A stretch of DNA of 64,000 nucleotides from Billgrantia zhangzhouensis (lineage in GTDB: Bacteria > Pseudomonadota > Gammaproteobacteria > Pseudomonadales > Halomonadaceae), in the NCBI RefSeq assembly GCF_021404465.1, contig NZ_JABFTT010000001.1, forward strand, positions 346,081 to 410,080, written 5' to 3'. Positions 40,567-50,923 of the stretch are shown one piece after another; positions within the stretch are counted from its first letter, which is position 1; every line of letters starts with the position of its first letter. The position numbers and the translations under genes are program-made. A model generated the notes under the pieces. That model had not been told where the DNA came from. It searched no databases and was given only the letters and a program-made list of their open reading frames with translations.

Positions 40567-41482
40567 GGTCGGTATCGTGGTTGTCGTCGCGACGTCGGCG
40601 AGCCCGGGGATGAGCGGCGTCGTAGCTCGCCGCCAGGTGCTGCCAGTCGAGCTTGGTGTAGACCTGGGTGGTCGAGAGGTTGGCGTGTCCCAGCAGCTCC
40701 TGCACTGCGCGCAGGTCCTGACTCGACTCCAGCAGGTGGCTGGCGAAGGAGTGGCGCAAGCGGTGCGGATGCAGGTGCTCGGGCAGGCCGCGGTGGCGGG
40801 CCAGTTCGGTAAGCCGCTTCTGGATGGCACGGTGGCCGAGTCGTTGGCCGCGCTTGCCCACGAACAGTGCCGGCTCCCCCGGCGCGGCCAGAGCGGAGCG
40901 GCAGGCTAGCCAGGCCTCCAGGGCGCGCCGTGCGCTGCGCCCCACCGGCACCTGGCGCGGCTTGCTGCCCTTGCCGAGCACCCGCACACGGCGTGGCTCC
41001 AGGTCGTCGAGGTCGAGGCCGGCCAGCTCCGCCAGACGCAGGCCGCTGGAGTAGAACAGCTCCAGCATGGCCTGGTCGCGGTGTGCCAGCGGCGAGCCGT
41101 CATGCGGAGTGTCGAGCAGCCGGGTGAGCTGGTCCACATCCAGCGGTTTGGGCAGATAGGCGCCCTGGCGTGGGGTGGGTACCAGCTCGGCGGGATTGTG
41201 TTCGAGCACGCCCGCGCTCACCAGAAAGCTGGCGAAGTGCGAGATGGCCGCCCTGCGCCGCGCCAGGCTGCGTGGCGCCAGGCCGCGGCTGCGTTCGGCG
41301 CCGAGGAAACGGCGCACCAGACCGACATCCAGCTCGGCGCCGTCGGCAATGCCGCGTGTGGCCAGGAATTCCGCCAGCGCTTCGAGGTCGCGGCGGTAGG
41401 CGCTCAGTGTCGCCGGGCTGGCGGTTCGTGCCAGTTTCTCCAGGCAGGCATCGAGCTGCCGGCGCAACGGGTCGTCAGCCAT
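40559..41482 (-). CDS. xerC: Tyrosine recombinase XerC
   Basis: This 307-aa site-specific recombinase resolves chromosome dimers at dif with XerD. It has the N-terminal SAM-like DNA-binding domain (residues 1-95) and the catalytic R-H-R-H-Y set, visible as GLRLAELAGL, HPHRLRHSFASHLL, LGHANLSTTQVYTKL. I chose ATG 41482 (MADDPLRRQL), which overlaps the DUF484 end by 8 bp. It is a chromosomal housekeeping gene and not a sign of an integron or phage. Confidence 0.94.
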   Translation of the reverse strand: MADDPLRRQLDACLEKLARTASPATLSAYRRDLEALAEFLATRGIADGAELDVGLVRRFLGAERSRGLAPRSLARRRAAISHFASFLVSAGVLEHNPAELVPTPRQGAYLPKPLDVDQLTRLLDTPHDGSPLAHRDQAMLELFYSSGLRLAELAGLDLDDLEPRRVRVLGKGSKPRQVPVGRSARRALEAWLACRSALAAPGEPALFVGKRGQRLGHRAIQKRLTELARHRGLPEHLHPHRLRHSFASHLLESSQDLRAVQELLGHANLSTTQVYTKLDWQHLAASYDAAHPRARRRRDDNHDTDHG

Positions 41483-42212
41483 GGGATGGGGGGCAGTCGT
41501 GTGGTGCTGGGGCGTGGCGCACCAGCAGCCGTGCCAGCACATCGCCGAGGTATTCGGTGAATAGCGTGTCCATGCTGGCACGGAAGTGGTCGGGATCGGG
41601 GCTGGCCAGCACCAGATAGCCCATCGGCTCGCCCAGGGTCAGGCGGGCCAGAGCGCAGGAGCCGGCCTGGCGCGGCGGCCGAGCGTGGGGCAGCAGGCGC
41701 CCCCAGTCGGTGGGCGTGAGCCGGGTGCAGCGGCTGCTGCGGCCGTCGAGCAGGGCGGCCAGGCGCACGCCGACATGCTCGTCGAGCACATGGCGCGGTG
41801 GCTGTGGCGGCAGCGGTTCGCTGTCGGTGAGCTGGCCCGGACACCACAGCGCCACGGCTGGGATCTGGAAGCGCTCGGCCATCTGCGTGGCCAGCGCCTG
41901 ACCCAGGGCGTCGGCATCCTCGGCTTCCAGCAGCGCCAGCACCAGCTCGCGGGTGCGGCGATACTGCACTTCGTTGTGACGCGCCGATTCCAGCAGCTGC
42001 TCCAGCCGCCATTCGGCCTGCTCCGCCCGCCGGCGCAGGTCGTAGACCAGGCGCTCCAGCAGCGAGGTGGTGCCATGCGCCTCGGGATGAGGCACCTTGA
42101 GCTGCTGCAGCAGCCCTTCACGACCGACGAAGAAGTCCGGATGGCGGGCCAGCCACTCGGCGACCCGATCCGGATCTAGGGTCTTGCGCGGTTCGGGGAC
42201 GGCTCGGGTCAT
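41475..42212 (-). CDS. DUF484 family protein
   Basis: This is a 245-aa protein of the DUF484/YigA family: an N-terminal helical part (VAEWLARHPDFFVGREGLL) and coiled coil, then a GAF-like domain. No enzymatic motif is seen. It is conserved between dapF and xerC in gammaproteobacteria. Function is unknown. ATG 42212 gives the usual family start after 34 bp of spacing from dapF. Confidence 0.87.
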   Translation of the reverse strand: MTRAVPEPRKTLDPDRVAEWLARHPDFFVGREGLLQQLKVPHPEAHGTTSLLERLVYDLRRRAEQAEWRLEQLLESARHNEVQYRRTRELVLALLEAEDADALGQALATQMAERFQIPAVALWCPGQLTDSEPLPPQPPRHVLDEHVGVRLAALLDGRSSRCTRLTPTDWGRLLPHARPPRQAGSCALARLTLGEPMGYLVLASPDPDHFRASMDTLFTEYLGDVLARLLVRHAPAPHDCPPSHG

Positions 42213-42246
42213 GCATGACTCCTTCGGTTCGGGTGGGCCCGACAGC

Positions 42247-43080
42247 TCAGGCCAGGGCAATACGCCCTTCGAAAACGCGTTCGGCGGGGCCGGTCATCAT
42301 CAGCGGCGCCTCCTCGCCGGGCCACTCGATGCGCAGGTCGCCGCCGCGCAGATGGACCGTGACCGGACTCTGTAACAGGCCTTGGCGAATGCCGCTGGCC
42401 ACTGCAGCGCAGGCGCCGGTGCCGCAGGCCAGGGTCTCGCCGCTGCCGCGCTCGAAGACTCGCAGGTGGATCTCGTGGGGGGAGACCACCTGCATGAAGC
42501 CGACATTGACGCGGCGGGGGAAGCGAGGGTGGGCCTCGATGGCTGGGCCGAGACGCTCGACCGGAGCGGAATCGACGCTCCTGACCCGCAGCACCGCGTG
42601 GGGGTTGCCCATGGAGACGGCGCCGATCTCGTAGGTTTCGCCGTCGACCTCGAGAGCGTGTAGCGGACGATCCTCCGTGGCATCGAAGGGCAGTGTCGCT
42701 GGCGAGAAGCGCGGGGCGCCCATGTCCACCGTGACCTGATCGTCGTCATTCACCTTGAGCGTCAGCGGGCCGCCCGCCGTTTCTACGCGGATCTCGCGCT
42801 TGTGAGTCAGGCGCTGGTCGAGTACGAAGCGGGCGAAGCAGCGCGCGCCGTTGCCGCAGTTTTCCACCTCGCTACCGTCGGCGTTGAAGATCCGGTAGCG
42901 GAAATCCATGTCGGGGTCGCGCGGCGGCTCGACCACCAGCAGCTGGTCGAAGCCCACACCGAAGCGGCGGTCGGCAAGCTGGCGGACCTGTTCGTCGCGC
43001 AGGCGTGCCCGCTGGGTGATCAGGTCGATCACCATGAAGTCGTTGCCGAGGCCATGCATCTTGGTGAAGTGCAGCAGCAT
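42247..43080 (-). CDS. dapF: Diaminopimelate epimerase
   Basis: This 277-aa PLP-independent racemase converts LL- to meso-DAP for lysine and peptidoglycan. The two catalytic cysteines are in [10 protein letters not shown] and [11 protein letters not shown] chose ATG 43080 ([16 protein letters not shown]), which shares one base with the lysA stop (TGATG), indicating tight coupling. Confidence 0.95.
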   Translation of the reverse strand: MLLHFTKMHGLGNDFMVIDLITQRARLRDEQVRQLADRRFGVGFDQLLVVEPPRDPDMDFRYRIFNADGSEVENCGNGARCFARFVLDQRLTHKREIRVETAGGPLTLKVNDDDQVTVDMGAPRFSPATLPFDATEDRPLHALEVDGETYEIGAVSMGNPHAVLRVRSVDSAPVERLGPAIEAHPRFPRRVNVGFMQVVSPHEIHLRVFERGSGETLACGTGACAAVASGIRQGLLQSPVTVHLRGGDLRIEWPGEEAPLMMTGPAERVFEGRIALA

Positions 43081-44372
43081 CAGCGCCTCTCTCCGTTCGT
43101 TCCCGCAGTCGTGTTGGGCAGCAGCGATTCGCCGGCCCACAGCGCCTCGATGGTCTCGCGGCGGCGCACCACATGGAAGGTTTCGCCATCCACCATGACT
43201 TCGGCGGGGCGCGGCCGGCTATTGTAGTTGGAGGCCATGACAAAACCGTAGGCACCGGCGGAGCGTACCGCCAGCAGGTCGCCGGGGCCGATCTCCAGCT
43301 CGCGCTCCTTGCCCAGGAAGTCGCCGGTCTCGCAGACCGGGCCGACCACGTCGTAGGTGGCGCGCTCGCGTACGTGACGGGTATCCACCGGGATGATCGC
43401 CTGCCAGGCCTGATAGAGCGAAGGCCGGATCAGGTCGTTCATGCCGGCGTCGACGATGGCGAAGTTCTTGGTTTCACCGGGCTTGAGGAATTCGATCCGG
43501 GTCAGCAGCACGCCGGCGTTGGCGGCGATCGAGCGCCCCGGCTCGAACAGCAGGGTCAGGCCGGCACCGTGTTCCCAGCGGGCGAGTCGCTCGAGCAGCG
43601 AGGCGGCGTAGTCGAAGGGCTGCGGTGGGCGCTCGCCATGGTAGGGCACGCCAAGTCCACCGCCCAGGTCGAGATGCTCCACGCTGATGCCGCGCTCGCG
43701 CAGGCGCTCGAGCAGCACCAGCAGGCGATCCAGGGCGTCGAGGAAGGGGGCGAGTTCGGTGAGCTGCGAGCCGATATGGCAGTCCAGGCCGACGACCTTC
43801 ACGCCCGGCAGGCGGGCGGCCAGTTCGTAGACCTCGAGCGCCTCGTCCACCGGGATGCCGAACTTGTTGTCCTTGAGCCCGGTGGAAATGTAGGGGTGAG
43901 TGCCGGCGTCGACGTCGGGATTGACCCGCAGCGATACCGGCGCCACCTGGCCCAGTCGTTCGGCCACGGCGTTGAGCCGTTCCAGTTCGGGGCGCGACTC
44001 GACGTTGAAGCACTTGATGCCGACTTGGAGCGCCCGGGCCATCTCGCTTTCCTGCTTGGCCACGCCGGAGAACACCACCTTGGCCGGGTTGCCGCCGGCG
44101 GCCAGCACGCGCTCGAGCTCGCCCACCGAGACGATGTCGAAACCGGCGCCCAGGCGCGCCAGCAGGCCCAGCACGGCCAGATTGGAGTTGGCCTTCACCG
44201 CGTAGCAGATCAGGTGGGGGTGACTGCCCAACGCCTCGGTATAGGCGCGAAAGTGGCGCGTCAGGGTGGCCTTGGAGTAAACGTAGCAGGGTGTACCGAC
44301 CGCCTCGGCCACCTGCGTCAACGGGACTTCCTCGCCGTAGAGAACGCCGTCGCGATATTCGAAGTGATCCAT
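43080..44372 (-). CDS. lysA: Diaminopimelate decarboxylase
   Basis: This 430-aa PLP enzyme catalyses the last step of lysine synthesis. The PLP lysine lies in [12 protein letters not shown] near residue 60, the glycine-rich phosphate site in LGGGLGVPY, and the inter-subunit CETGDFLG cysteine is present. It starts 3 bp after the lptM stop and runs into dapF, so lysine and meso-DAP steps are co-transcribed. Confidence 0.95.
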   Translation of the reverse strand: MDHFEYRDGVLYGEEVPLTQVAEAVGTPCYVYSKATLTRHFRAYTEALGSHPHLICYAVKANSNLAVLGLLARLGAGFDIVSVGELERVLAAGGNPAKVVFSGVAKQESEMARALQVGIKCFNVESRPELERLNAVAERLGQVAPVSLRVNPDVDAGTHPYISTGLKDNKFGIPVDEALEVYELAARLPGVKVVGLDCHIGSQLTELAPFLDALDRLLVLLERLRERGISVEHLDLGGGLGVPYHGERPPQPFDYAASLLERLARWEHGAGLTLLFEPGRSIAANAGVLLTRIEFLKPGETKNFAIVDAGMNDLIRPSLYQAWQAIIPVDTRHVRERATYDVVGPVCETGDFLGKERELEIGPGDLLAVRSAGAYGFVMASNYNSRPRPAEVMVDGETFHVVRRRETIEALWAGESLLPNTTAGTNGERR

Positions 44373-44375
44373 GGT

Positions 44376-44543
44376 TCAGTCTGTGTCCTCGTCGGCGTCG
44401 TTGTTGGTCCGCTCCTGCTGCGCTGTCGCGCCGCCGTAGCGTTCCTCGGCGGCTGCGTCATCGGGCAGGTAGAGCGGCCCCTTCTGGCCGCAGCCGGTCA
44501 ACAGCATGAGCGCCAGCGCGGCCAGCGCCAGCGGGCGTGTCAT
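44376..44543 (-). CDS. lptM: Small lipoprotein LptM (YifL)
   Basis: This 55-aa lipoprotein has the hallmark LLTGCGQKGPLYLP: the lipobox cysteine at 18 followed by the conserved GQKGPLY that mimics LPS binding to LptD. In E. coli LptM helps LptD assembly and disulfide isomerisation. I chose ATG 44543; two in-frame upstream ATGs would add ten residues. The acidic tail is not conserved. Placement between argH and lysA is the usual one. Confidence 0.88.
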   Translation of the reverse strand: MTRPLALAALALMLLTGCGQKGPLYLPDDAAAEERYGGATAQQERTNNDADEDTD

Positions 44544-44575
44544 GCGTATCGCTCCCGTGATCGCCATGTGCATGG

Positions 44576-45988
<1,413 letters not shown>

Positions 45989-46243
45989 CGGCGTGGGCAT
46001 CCTGCGTGTTGCGTGCTGTGGCGTTCTCGGGAAACCGCGCGAGGCGGCGGAGTCAGGTCTTGCAGTGTACCAGAGTCGGCGTGGCTGGCGAGGGCGGCAG
46101 GGCAAGGCGGAGCGGTCAATTTTTCCTGCCTGGCGCGGTGCTTTATGATGAACGTCAATGACCGTCTACCGGCCGTGACCGATAATGTCGCGGCAACTAC
46201 AACTGAGCAGGGGCCGTCCGGGCCCGCTGCAGGGGAGGACCAC

Positions 46244-47182
46244 GTGCGATCCAACACTACGCTGCGCATTGCCACGCGCAAGAGTCTACTGGCCATGTGG
46301 CAGGCCGAACACGTTCGCGACCTGCTCATGGCCGAGCATCCGGGACTCGAGGTGGAATTGGTCGCACTCTCCACCCGCGGCGACAAGATTCTCGATACGC
46401 CGCTGGCGAAGATCGGCGGCAAGGGGTTGTTCGTCAAGGAACTGGAGGAGGCGATCCTCGACGGTCGCGCCGATATCGCCGTGCACTCGATGAAGGACGT
46501 GCCCATGCACTTTCCGGAGGGCCTTGGCCTGTCGGTGATCTTCGCCGGGGCCGAGCCCACCGACGCCTTCGTCTCCAACCACCACGGCTCGCTCGACGAG
46601 CTGCCCGAAGGAGCGCGCATCGGCACTTCCAGCCTGCGCCGTGGCCTGCAGATGCGCGAGCAGCGCCCCGACCTGGAAATCCTCACCCTGCGCGGCAACG
46701 TCCAGACCCGCCTGGCCAAGCTCGACGCCGGCGAGTTCGACGCCATCATCCTGGCCACTTCGGGGCTCAAGCGCCTGGGGCTTGGCGAACGCATAGCCCA
46801 GGAACTGCCTCCCGAAGTGTGCCTGCCAGCCTGTGGCCAGGGGGCGCTGGGTATCGAGTGTCGCATCAACGACCCGGAGCTGATTTCGCTGTTGGCGCCG
46901 CTGGACGATCCCGCCACCGCCACCCGGGTGCGTGCCGAGCGGGCCATGAATACCCGCCTGGAAGGGGGTTGTCAGGTGCCGATCGGTGGCTACGCCACCT
47001 TCGAGAACGACGGTCAGACGCTGTGGCTGCGCGCGCTGGTGGGCAACCCCGAGGGCACCAGGGTGCTGCGCGCCGAGGGGCGCGGCTCGATCCACGAACC
47101 GGAAGCGCTGGGCGTGCGGGTGGCGGAGGAACTGCTGGAACGAGGTGCCGGCGAGATCCTGGCGCAGGTCTACGGCGCCTGA
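46244..47182 (+). CDS. hemC: Porphobilinogen deaminase
   Basis: This 312-aa enzyme polymerises four porphobilinogens to hydroxymethylbilane. [18 protein letters not shown] at the N-terminus and the dipyrromethane cofactor cysteine in [12 protein letters not shown] are present. I chose GTG 46244 because AGGGGAGG lies 6-7 nt upstream and the protein then starts as the family does; an ATG at 46146 would add 33 poorly conserved residues. Confidence 0.93.
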   Translation: MRSNTTLRIATRKSLLAMWQAEHVRDLLMAEHPGLEVELVALSTRGDKILDTPLAKIGGKGLFVKELEEAILDGRADIAVHSMKDVPMHFPEGLGLSVIFAGAEPTDAFVSNHHGSLDELPEGARIGTSSLRRGLQMREQRPDLEILTLRGNVQTRLAKLDAGEFDAIILATSGLKRLGLGERIAQELPPEVCLPACGQGALGIECRINDPELISLLAPLDDPATATRVRAERAMNTRLEGGCQVPIGGYATFENDGQTLWLRALVGNPEGTRVLRAEGRGSIHEPEALGVRVAEELLERGAGEILAQVYGA

Positions 47183-47980
47183 ATGGTTGCCGGACTTCCC
47201 GTCCTGATCTGCCGACCGGGCGAGCGGGCTGTCGCCCTGGCGGCGGCCATCGAGGCCGCCGGCTTCCCGGTGGCCAACCTCGACGCCATGGCACTGAAAG
47301 CGTTGCCGGAAAGCCCGGCGATGCGTCGAGCGTGGCTCGACTTCGATCTCTTCCACAAGGTGGTGGTGATCAGCCCCTTCGCCGCCGAATGCCTTCACCA
47401 CGCCCTGGATCGCTACTGGCCGCAGCTGCCGCTGGGCACGGCCTGGTATGCGGTGGGGGCAGCCACCGCCGAGGCCCTGCACGAGCGGCTTGGGATACGC
47501 GTGCGCGTGCCACCGGGCGCTGCCGGCGAAGATACCAGCGAAGCGCTGCTACAGCTCGCTTCGCTGCGCTCGCTCGAAGGTCAGCGCGTGCTGCTGGTGG
47601 CCGGTGAGGGCGGTCGTACACTGCTGGCCGATACCTTGGCGTCGCGCGGTGCGAGAGTGACTCGGCTGGCGCTCTATCGGCGACGCCTTCAGCCCCCCCC
47701 TCCCGCCCTGCAAGATTGCCTTGCCCGGGGCGAGTTTCGTGCGCTGGTGGTGAGTAGCGGAGAAATCCTCGAACATCTGGCAAGATGGTGCACCAGGGCC
47801 ACCTTGAACCAACCGCTAATCGTGTCCAGTCGCCGGTTGGCTACACTGGCCGATAATTTGGGGTTTCGCACTCCCGTGGTGGCGCCGGGAGCCACGCCGG
47901 CGGCGCTCGCCTGCGCAGTGGCCGCGGCCTGTGACCCGCAGGATGCCGATGTCGATCAAGACGATCTCGAAAAGGGCTAG
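47183..47980 (+). CDS. hemD: Uroporphyrinogen-III synthase
   Basis: This 265-aa two-domain enzyme closes and inverts ring D of hydroxymethylbilane. Sequence conservation is low as usual for HemD, but VVISPFAAECLHHAL, WYAVGAATAEAL and LLVAGEGGRTLLADTLASRG fit. It begins on the base after the hemC stop (TGAATG), so translation is coupled. Confidence 0.9.
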   Translation: MVAGLPVLICRPGERAVALAAAIEAAGFPVANLDAMALKALPESPAMRRAWLDFDLFHKVVVISPFAAECLHHALDRYWPQLPLGTAWYAVGAATAEALHERLGIRVRVPPGAAGEDTSEALLQLASLRSLEGQRVLLVAGEGGRTLLADTLASRGARVTRLALYRRRLQPPPPALQDCLARGEFRALVVSSGEILEHLARWCTRATLNQPLIVSSRRLATLADNLGFRTPVVAPGATPAALACAVAAACDPQDADVDQDDLEKG

Positions 47981-47986
47981 CGACAG

Positions 47987-49555
47987 ATGAGCAAGCAGAG
48001 CAACGAGCAGGACGAACAGAAGGCGCCTTCCGCAAAGGGCCAGGACGACAAGGGCCGCGAGGCCGGAGCCAAGGACAAGTCCGGCAGCGACGGCGGCAAG
48101 CGTCGCTCCCAGGGGAGCGGCAGTCCGTTGCCGGCGCCTGCCGCGGACAAGGCCGATGAGAAGCCACCGACAGCGTCCGCCGATGCCTCCGCAAGCTCGA
48201 GCAAGTCTGCCCCTGCGACATCCGCGGCCACGCCGGGAGAGGTCAAGGGCAGCGACGGTCCCGGCGCTGCTGCGAAGTCGAAAAACGCTGAATCCGATAC
48301 CGCGAAGCCAAAGAGCGCTGGGCCTGATGCTGCCGCCAAGAGCGGTAGCGACAAGCCGGCCGCCAGTGACAAGCCGGCCACCGGCGACAAGCCCGCCGCC
48401 ACGGGCAAGGCCTCGGGCGCGAGCAAGCCCGACGACAGTACGGCCAAGACGGCGGCGCCGGGAGGCGGTGGCGGCTCGACTCTGCCGGCCTCTGGCGGCG
48501 ACGGCAAGGGTGGCGGCGGTCGCGCCGCTGGCGTCCTGGCCCTGATCCTGGTGCTGTTCCTCGGTATCGGCGCGGGGCTTTTCGCCTGGAACGCCTGGGA
48601 ACGCCTCGATGCTCAGCAACAGCGCCTGGCACAGCTTGAGGAGCGCGCCGGCGATGCCGCTTCCGCCGATGAGCTCGACAGCCTGCGCGGGCAGCTCGAG
48701 CGCGGCGAACAGGAGCGCGATGCCGAGCTGGCCGCGGCGATCGAGTCCATGCAGGGCGAGTTCGCCAGCTATCGCAGTGAGGTCGACGAGGCGCTCGATC
48801 GCGTGCTCGACGAGCTCTCCCGCGAGCAGGACACCGACGAGCGTGAGTGGCTGCACGCCGAGGCCGCCTACCTGTTGCGTCTGGCCAACCAGCGCCTGCA
48901 GCTCGAGCGCGACGTGGAAGGCGCCGCGGCACTGCTGCGCACCGCCGACGCGCGTCTGAACGAGGCCGACAACCCGGCACTGCTCTCCATTCGCCGCGCC
49001 ATCGCCTCGGAGCTGTCGATCCTCGAAGGCGTGCCCCAGGTCGACCGTACCGGTATCTATCTGGCGCTCGACGCCCAGCAGCAGCGCCTGGCGCAGTTGC
49101 CGCTCTCGCGCGAACTTGAAGAAATCCCGGCGCGCTCCGGCATCGAAGAGGCGCCCAGCGGTGGCTGGCAGGAGCAGCTCTCGCGCTTCGGCGAGGAACT
49201 CAAGGAGCTGATCGTCATTCGCCACCATGACGAGGCGCTGGAAGGGCTGATCACACCGGAGCAGGAGTCCTACCTGCGCCAGAGCGCACGCTTGGTTCTG
49301 GAGCAGGCTCAACTGGCGCTGCTGAAGGAAGAGCAGGAGCTGTACGAGGCCAGCATCGACAAGGCGCTGGCCCTGATCGAGGGCTACTACGACACCGAAC
49401 GTCGCGAGGTCCAGGCCGTCGTCGAGCGGCTCCAGCAGCTGCAGGGCGAGAACATCCAGCCCGAGTTGCCCGACATCAGCGGTTCCCAGCAGGCGCTGGC
49501 CGAATTCATCGAGCGTCGTTTCGGTTCGCGCAGCGGCCGGGGAGATGAGGCATGA
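47987..49555 (+). CDS. hemX: HemX-like uroporphyrinogen-operon protein
   Basis: This 522-aa membrane protein has a long disordered cytoplasmic N-terminus (residues 1-175, rich in Lys, Asp, Ala, Ser and Pro, with repeated SDKPA/GDKPA units), one transmembrane helix near 181-204, and a periplasmic coiled-coil region. The family was once called uroporphyrin-III methyltransferase but has no SAM motif. The N-terminal extension is longer than in E. coli HemX (393 aa). It overlaps hemY by 4 bp. Confidence 0.88.
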   Translation: MSKQSNEQDEQKAPSAKGQDDKGREAGAKDKSGSDGGKRRSQGSGSPLPAPAADKADEKPPTASADASASSSKSAPATSAATPGEVKGSDGPGAAAKSKNAESDTAKPKSAGPDAAAKSGSDKPAASDKPATGDKPAATGKASGASKPDDSTAKTAAPGGGGGSTLPASGGDGKGGGGRAAGVLALILVLFLGIGAGLFAWNAWERLDAQQQRLAQLEERAGDAASADELDSLRGQLERGEQERDAELAAAIESMQGEFASYRSEVDEALDRVLDELSREQDTDEREWLHAEAAYLLRLANQRLQLERDVEGAAALLRTADARLNEADNPALLSIRRAIASELSILEGVPQVDRTGIYLALDAQQQRLAQLPLSRELEEIPARSGIEEAPSGGWQEQLSRFGEELKELIVIRHHDEALEGLITPEQESYLRQSARLVLEQAQLALLKEEQELYEASIDKALALIEGYYDTERREVQAVVERLQQLQGENIQPELPDISGSQQALAEFIERRFGSRSGRGDEA

Positions 49556-50793
49556 GAAAGCTGCTGCTGATCGTTCTCCTCGGCCTGACGCTGGGGGCGC
49601 TGTTCGGCCAGTTGATGGTGTCGGTGCCCGGCTATTGGCTGGTGCGGGTGGGCGACACCTCCTACCAGACCTCCTTTTGGTTCGGCCTGGTGTTACTGCT
49701 GGCGGTGTTCCTGATCCTGCACTTCGCCCTGCGCCTGCTCATGCGCCTGAGCCATCCTGTCAGCCGTCTCAAGGTGTGGAACCGGCGTACCCGTCATCGC
49801 AACGCCATGAAGCGCACCGTGCGTGGCTTGGTGGCACTGGCCGAGGGGCGCTGGAAGCGTGCCGAAAAGTCGCTGGTCAAGGCCGCCGACGATTCCAGCA
49901 CGCCGCTGGTCAACTATCTTTCCGCCGCGCTGGCGGCCCACTACCAAGGGCGCTACGAGCAGGCCGATACGCTGCTCAAGCGGGCTCATCTCTCCACCGA
50001 AGGGGCCGACAGCGCGGTCGGGTTGATGCAGGTCCAACTGATGTTGGACCGCCAGCAGTACGAGGAGGCGCTGGCGATCCTGACCCGCCTCGATCGCCAG
50101 TTGCCCAACCACCCCCAGGTGCTCAAGCAGCTCAAACAGGCCTACCTCAGCGTCAACGACTGGGACGGCCTGCGCCGGCTGATGCCGCGCCTGGCGTCGC
50201 GCCAGCTGATCTCGCCACAGGAGCGCAACCAGTTGGAGCTGCGAGCCTACAAGGAGCTGCTGGTCCACGAGGCGCGCGACCCGGGCAACGTGGAGCGTAT
50301 CCGCAACCTGTGGGCCGATATGCCGGATGCGCTGCGTGGCAACGTCGAGCTGGTGGTGCTCTACGCCGAGGCGCTGGTGCGCGGCAACGAGGAGGGCATC
50401 GCCGAGCGTCTGCTGCGCCACTCGCTCAAGGAGCACTGGGACAGCCGCCTGGTGCTGCGCTATGGCCTGCTCGACGTCGATCCAGCTCGCCAACTGGTGC
50501 ATGCCGAGAAATGGCTGCAGGAGCGCCCCAACGACCCCGACCTGCTGCTCACCCTGGGTCGCCTGGCGCTGCGCAACGCCTATTGGGGCAAGGCCCAGGA
50601 GTACTTCGAGGCGAGCCAGCGTCAGCGTCCCAGCGGCGTGGTGTGCGCCGAATTGGCGCGGCTCTACGCCAACCTGGGCGAGCACAACAAGAGCCAGCTC
50701 TACTATCGCCAGAGCGTCGAGCTGCTCGACAAGTCGCTGCCCTCGCTTCCGCAACCAACGGAAGAAGGAGTGCAGCAGGGCTCGACGGGGTAG
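49552..50793 (+). CDS. hemY: HemY-like TPR membrane protein
   Basis: This 413-aa protein has two N-terminal transmembrane helices (residues 1-25 and 40-65) and TPR-like helical repeats to the C-terminus (for example RWKRAEKSLVKAADDSSTPL). The family lies at the end of hemCDXY and has a proposed but unproven structural role in haem synthesis. It is not protoporphyrinogen oxidase despite the shared name. A 14-bp sequence around its stop codon recurs 120 bp downstream. Confidence 0.9.
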   Translation: MRKLLLIVLLGLTLGALFGQLMVSVPGYWLVRVGDTSYQTSFWFGLVLLLAVFLILHFALRLLMRLSHPVSRLKVWNRRTRHRNAMKRTVRGLVALAEGRWKRAEKSLVKAADDSSTPLVNYLSAALAAHYQGRYEQADTLLKRAHLSTEGADSAVGLMQVQLMLDRQQYEEALAILTRLDRQLPNHPQVLKQLKQAYLSVNDWDGLRRLMPRLASRQLISPQERNQLELRAYKELLVHEARDPGNVERIRNLWADMPDALRGNVELVVLYAEALVRGNEEGIAERLLRHSLKEHWDSRLVLRYGLLDVDPARQLVHAEKWLQERPNDPDLLLTLGRLALRNAYWGKAQEYFEASQRQRPSGVVCAELARLYANLGEHNKSQLYYRQSVELLDKSLPSLPQPTEEGVQQGSTG

Positions 50794-50803
50794 GCCGGCT
50801 TAA
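50790..50803. repeat. 14-bp direct repeat, copy 1
   Basis: GTAGGCCGGCTTAA spans the hemY stop codon and recurs exactly at 50910-50923, where it contains the stop codon of the convergent antiporter gene. The copies flank 106 bp that hold the 13-bp tandem repeat. Confidence 0.85.
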
Positions 50804-50816
50804 ATGGTCGCTATTC

Positions 50817-50855
50817 CAAGATAGCCGGGCAAGATAGCCGGGCAAGATAGCCGGG
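50817..50855. repeat. Three-copy 13-bp tandem repeat
   Basis: CAAGATAGCCGGG occurs three times head-to-tail without mismatch between the convergent hemY and antiporter genes. Perfect identity implies recent expansion. The last copy provides one arm of the possible terminator at 50851-50877. Confidence 0.9.
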
Positions 50856-50877
50856 GGTGTCGTCCCTCGGCTGTTTT
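50851..50877 (+). terminator. Possible terminator after hemY
   Basis: CCGGGGG and CCCTCGG form a 7-bp stem (one G-U pair) with a 6-nt loop followed by CTGTTTT. It lies 58 bp past the hemY stop and would end the hemCDXY transcript. Confidence 0.5.
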
Positions 50878-50909
50878 CCATTAGCAATAAACCTCTATCT
50901 AAGACAGCC

Positions 50910-50923
50910 GTAGGCCGGCTTAA
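50910..50923. repeat. 14-bp direct repeat, copy 2
   Basis: This is an identical copy of GTAGGCCGGCTTAA from 50790-50803, covering the stop codon of the NhaP2-type gene. It marks the left edge of the more AT-rich segment 50920-55380. Confidence 0.85.

Noticed and set aside
40559..41482. Integrase of a mobile element
   Set aside because: The tyrosine recombinase is the housekeeping XerC in its conserved dapF-DUF484-xerC-yigB context, with no attachment sites or phage genes nearby.
47816..49312. 498-codon minus-strand open frame
   Set aside because: It is antisense to hemD/hemX; the plus-strand genes have proper starts, overlaps and family features.
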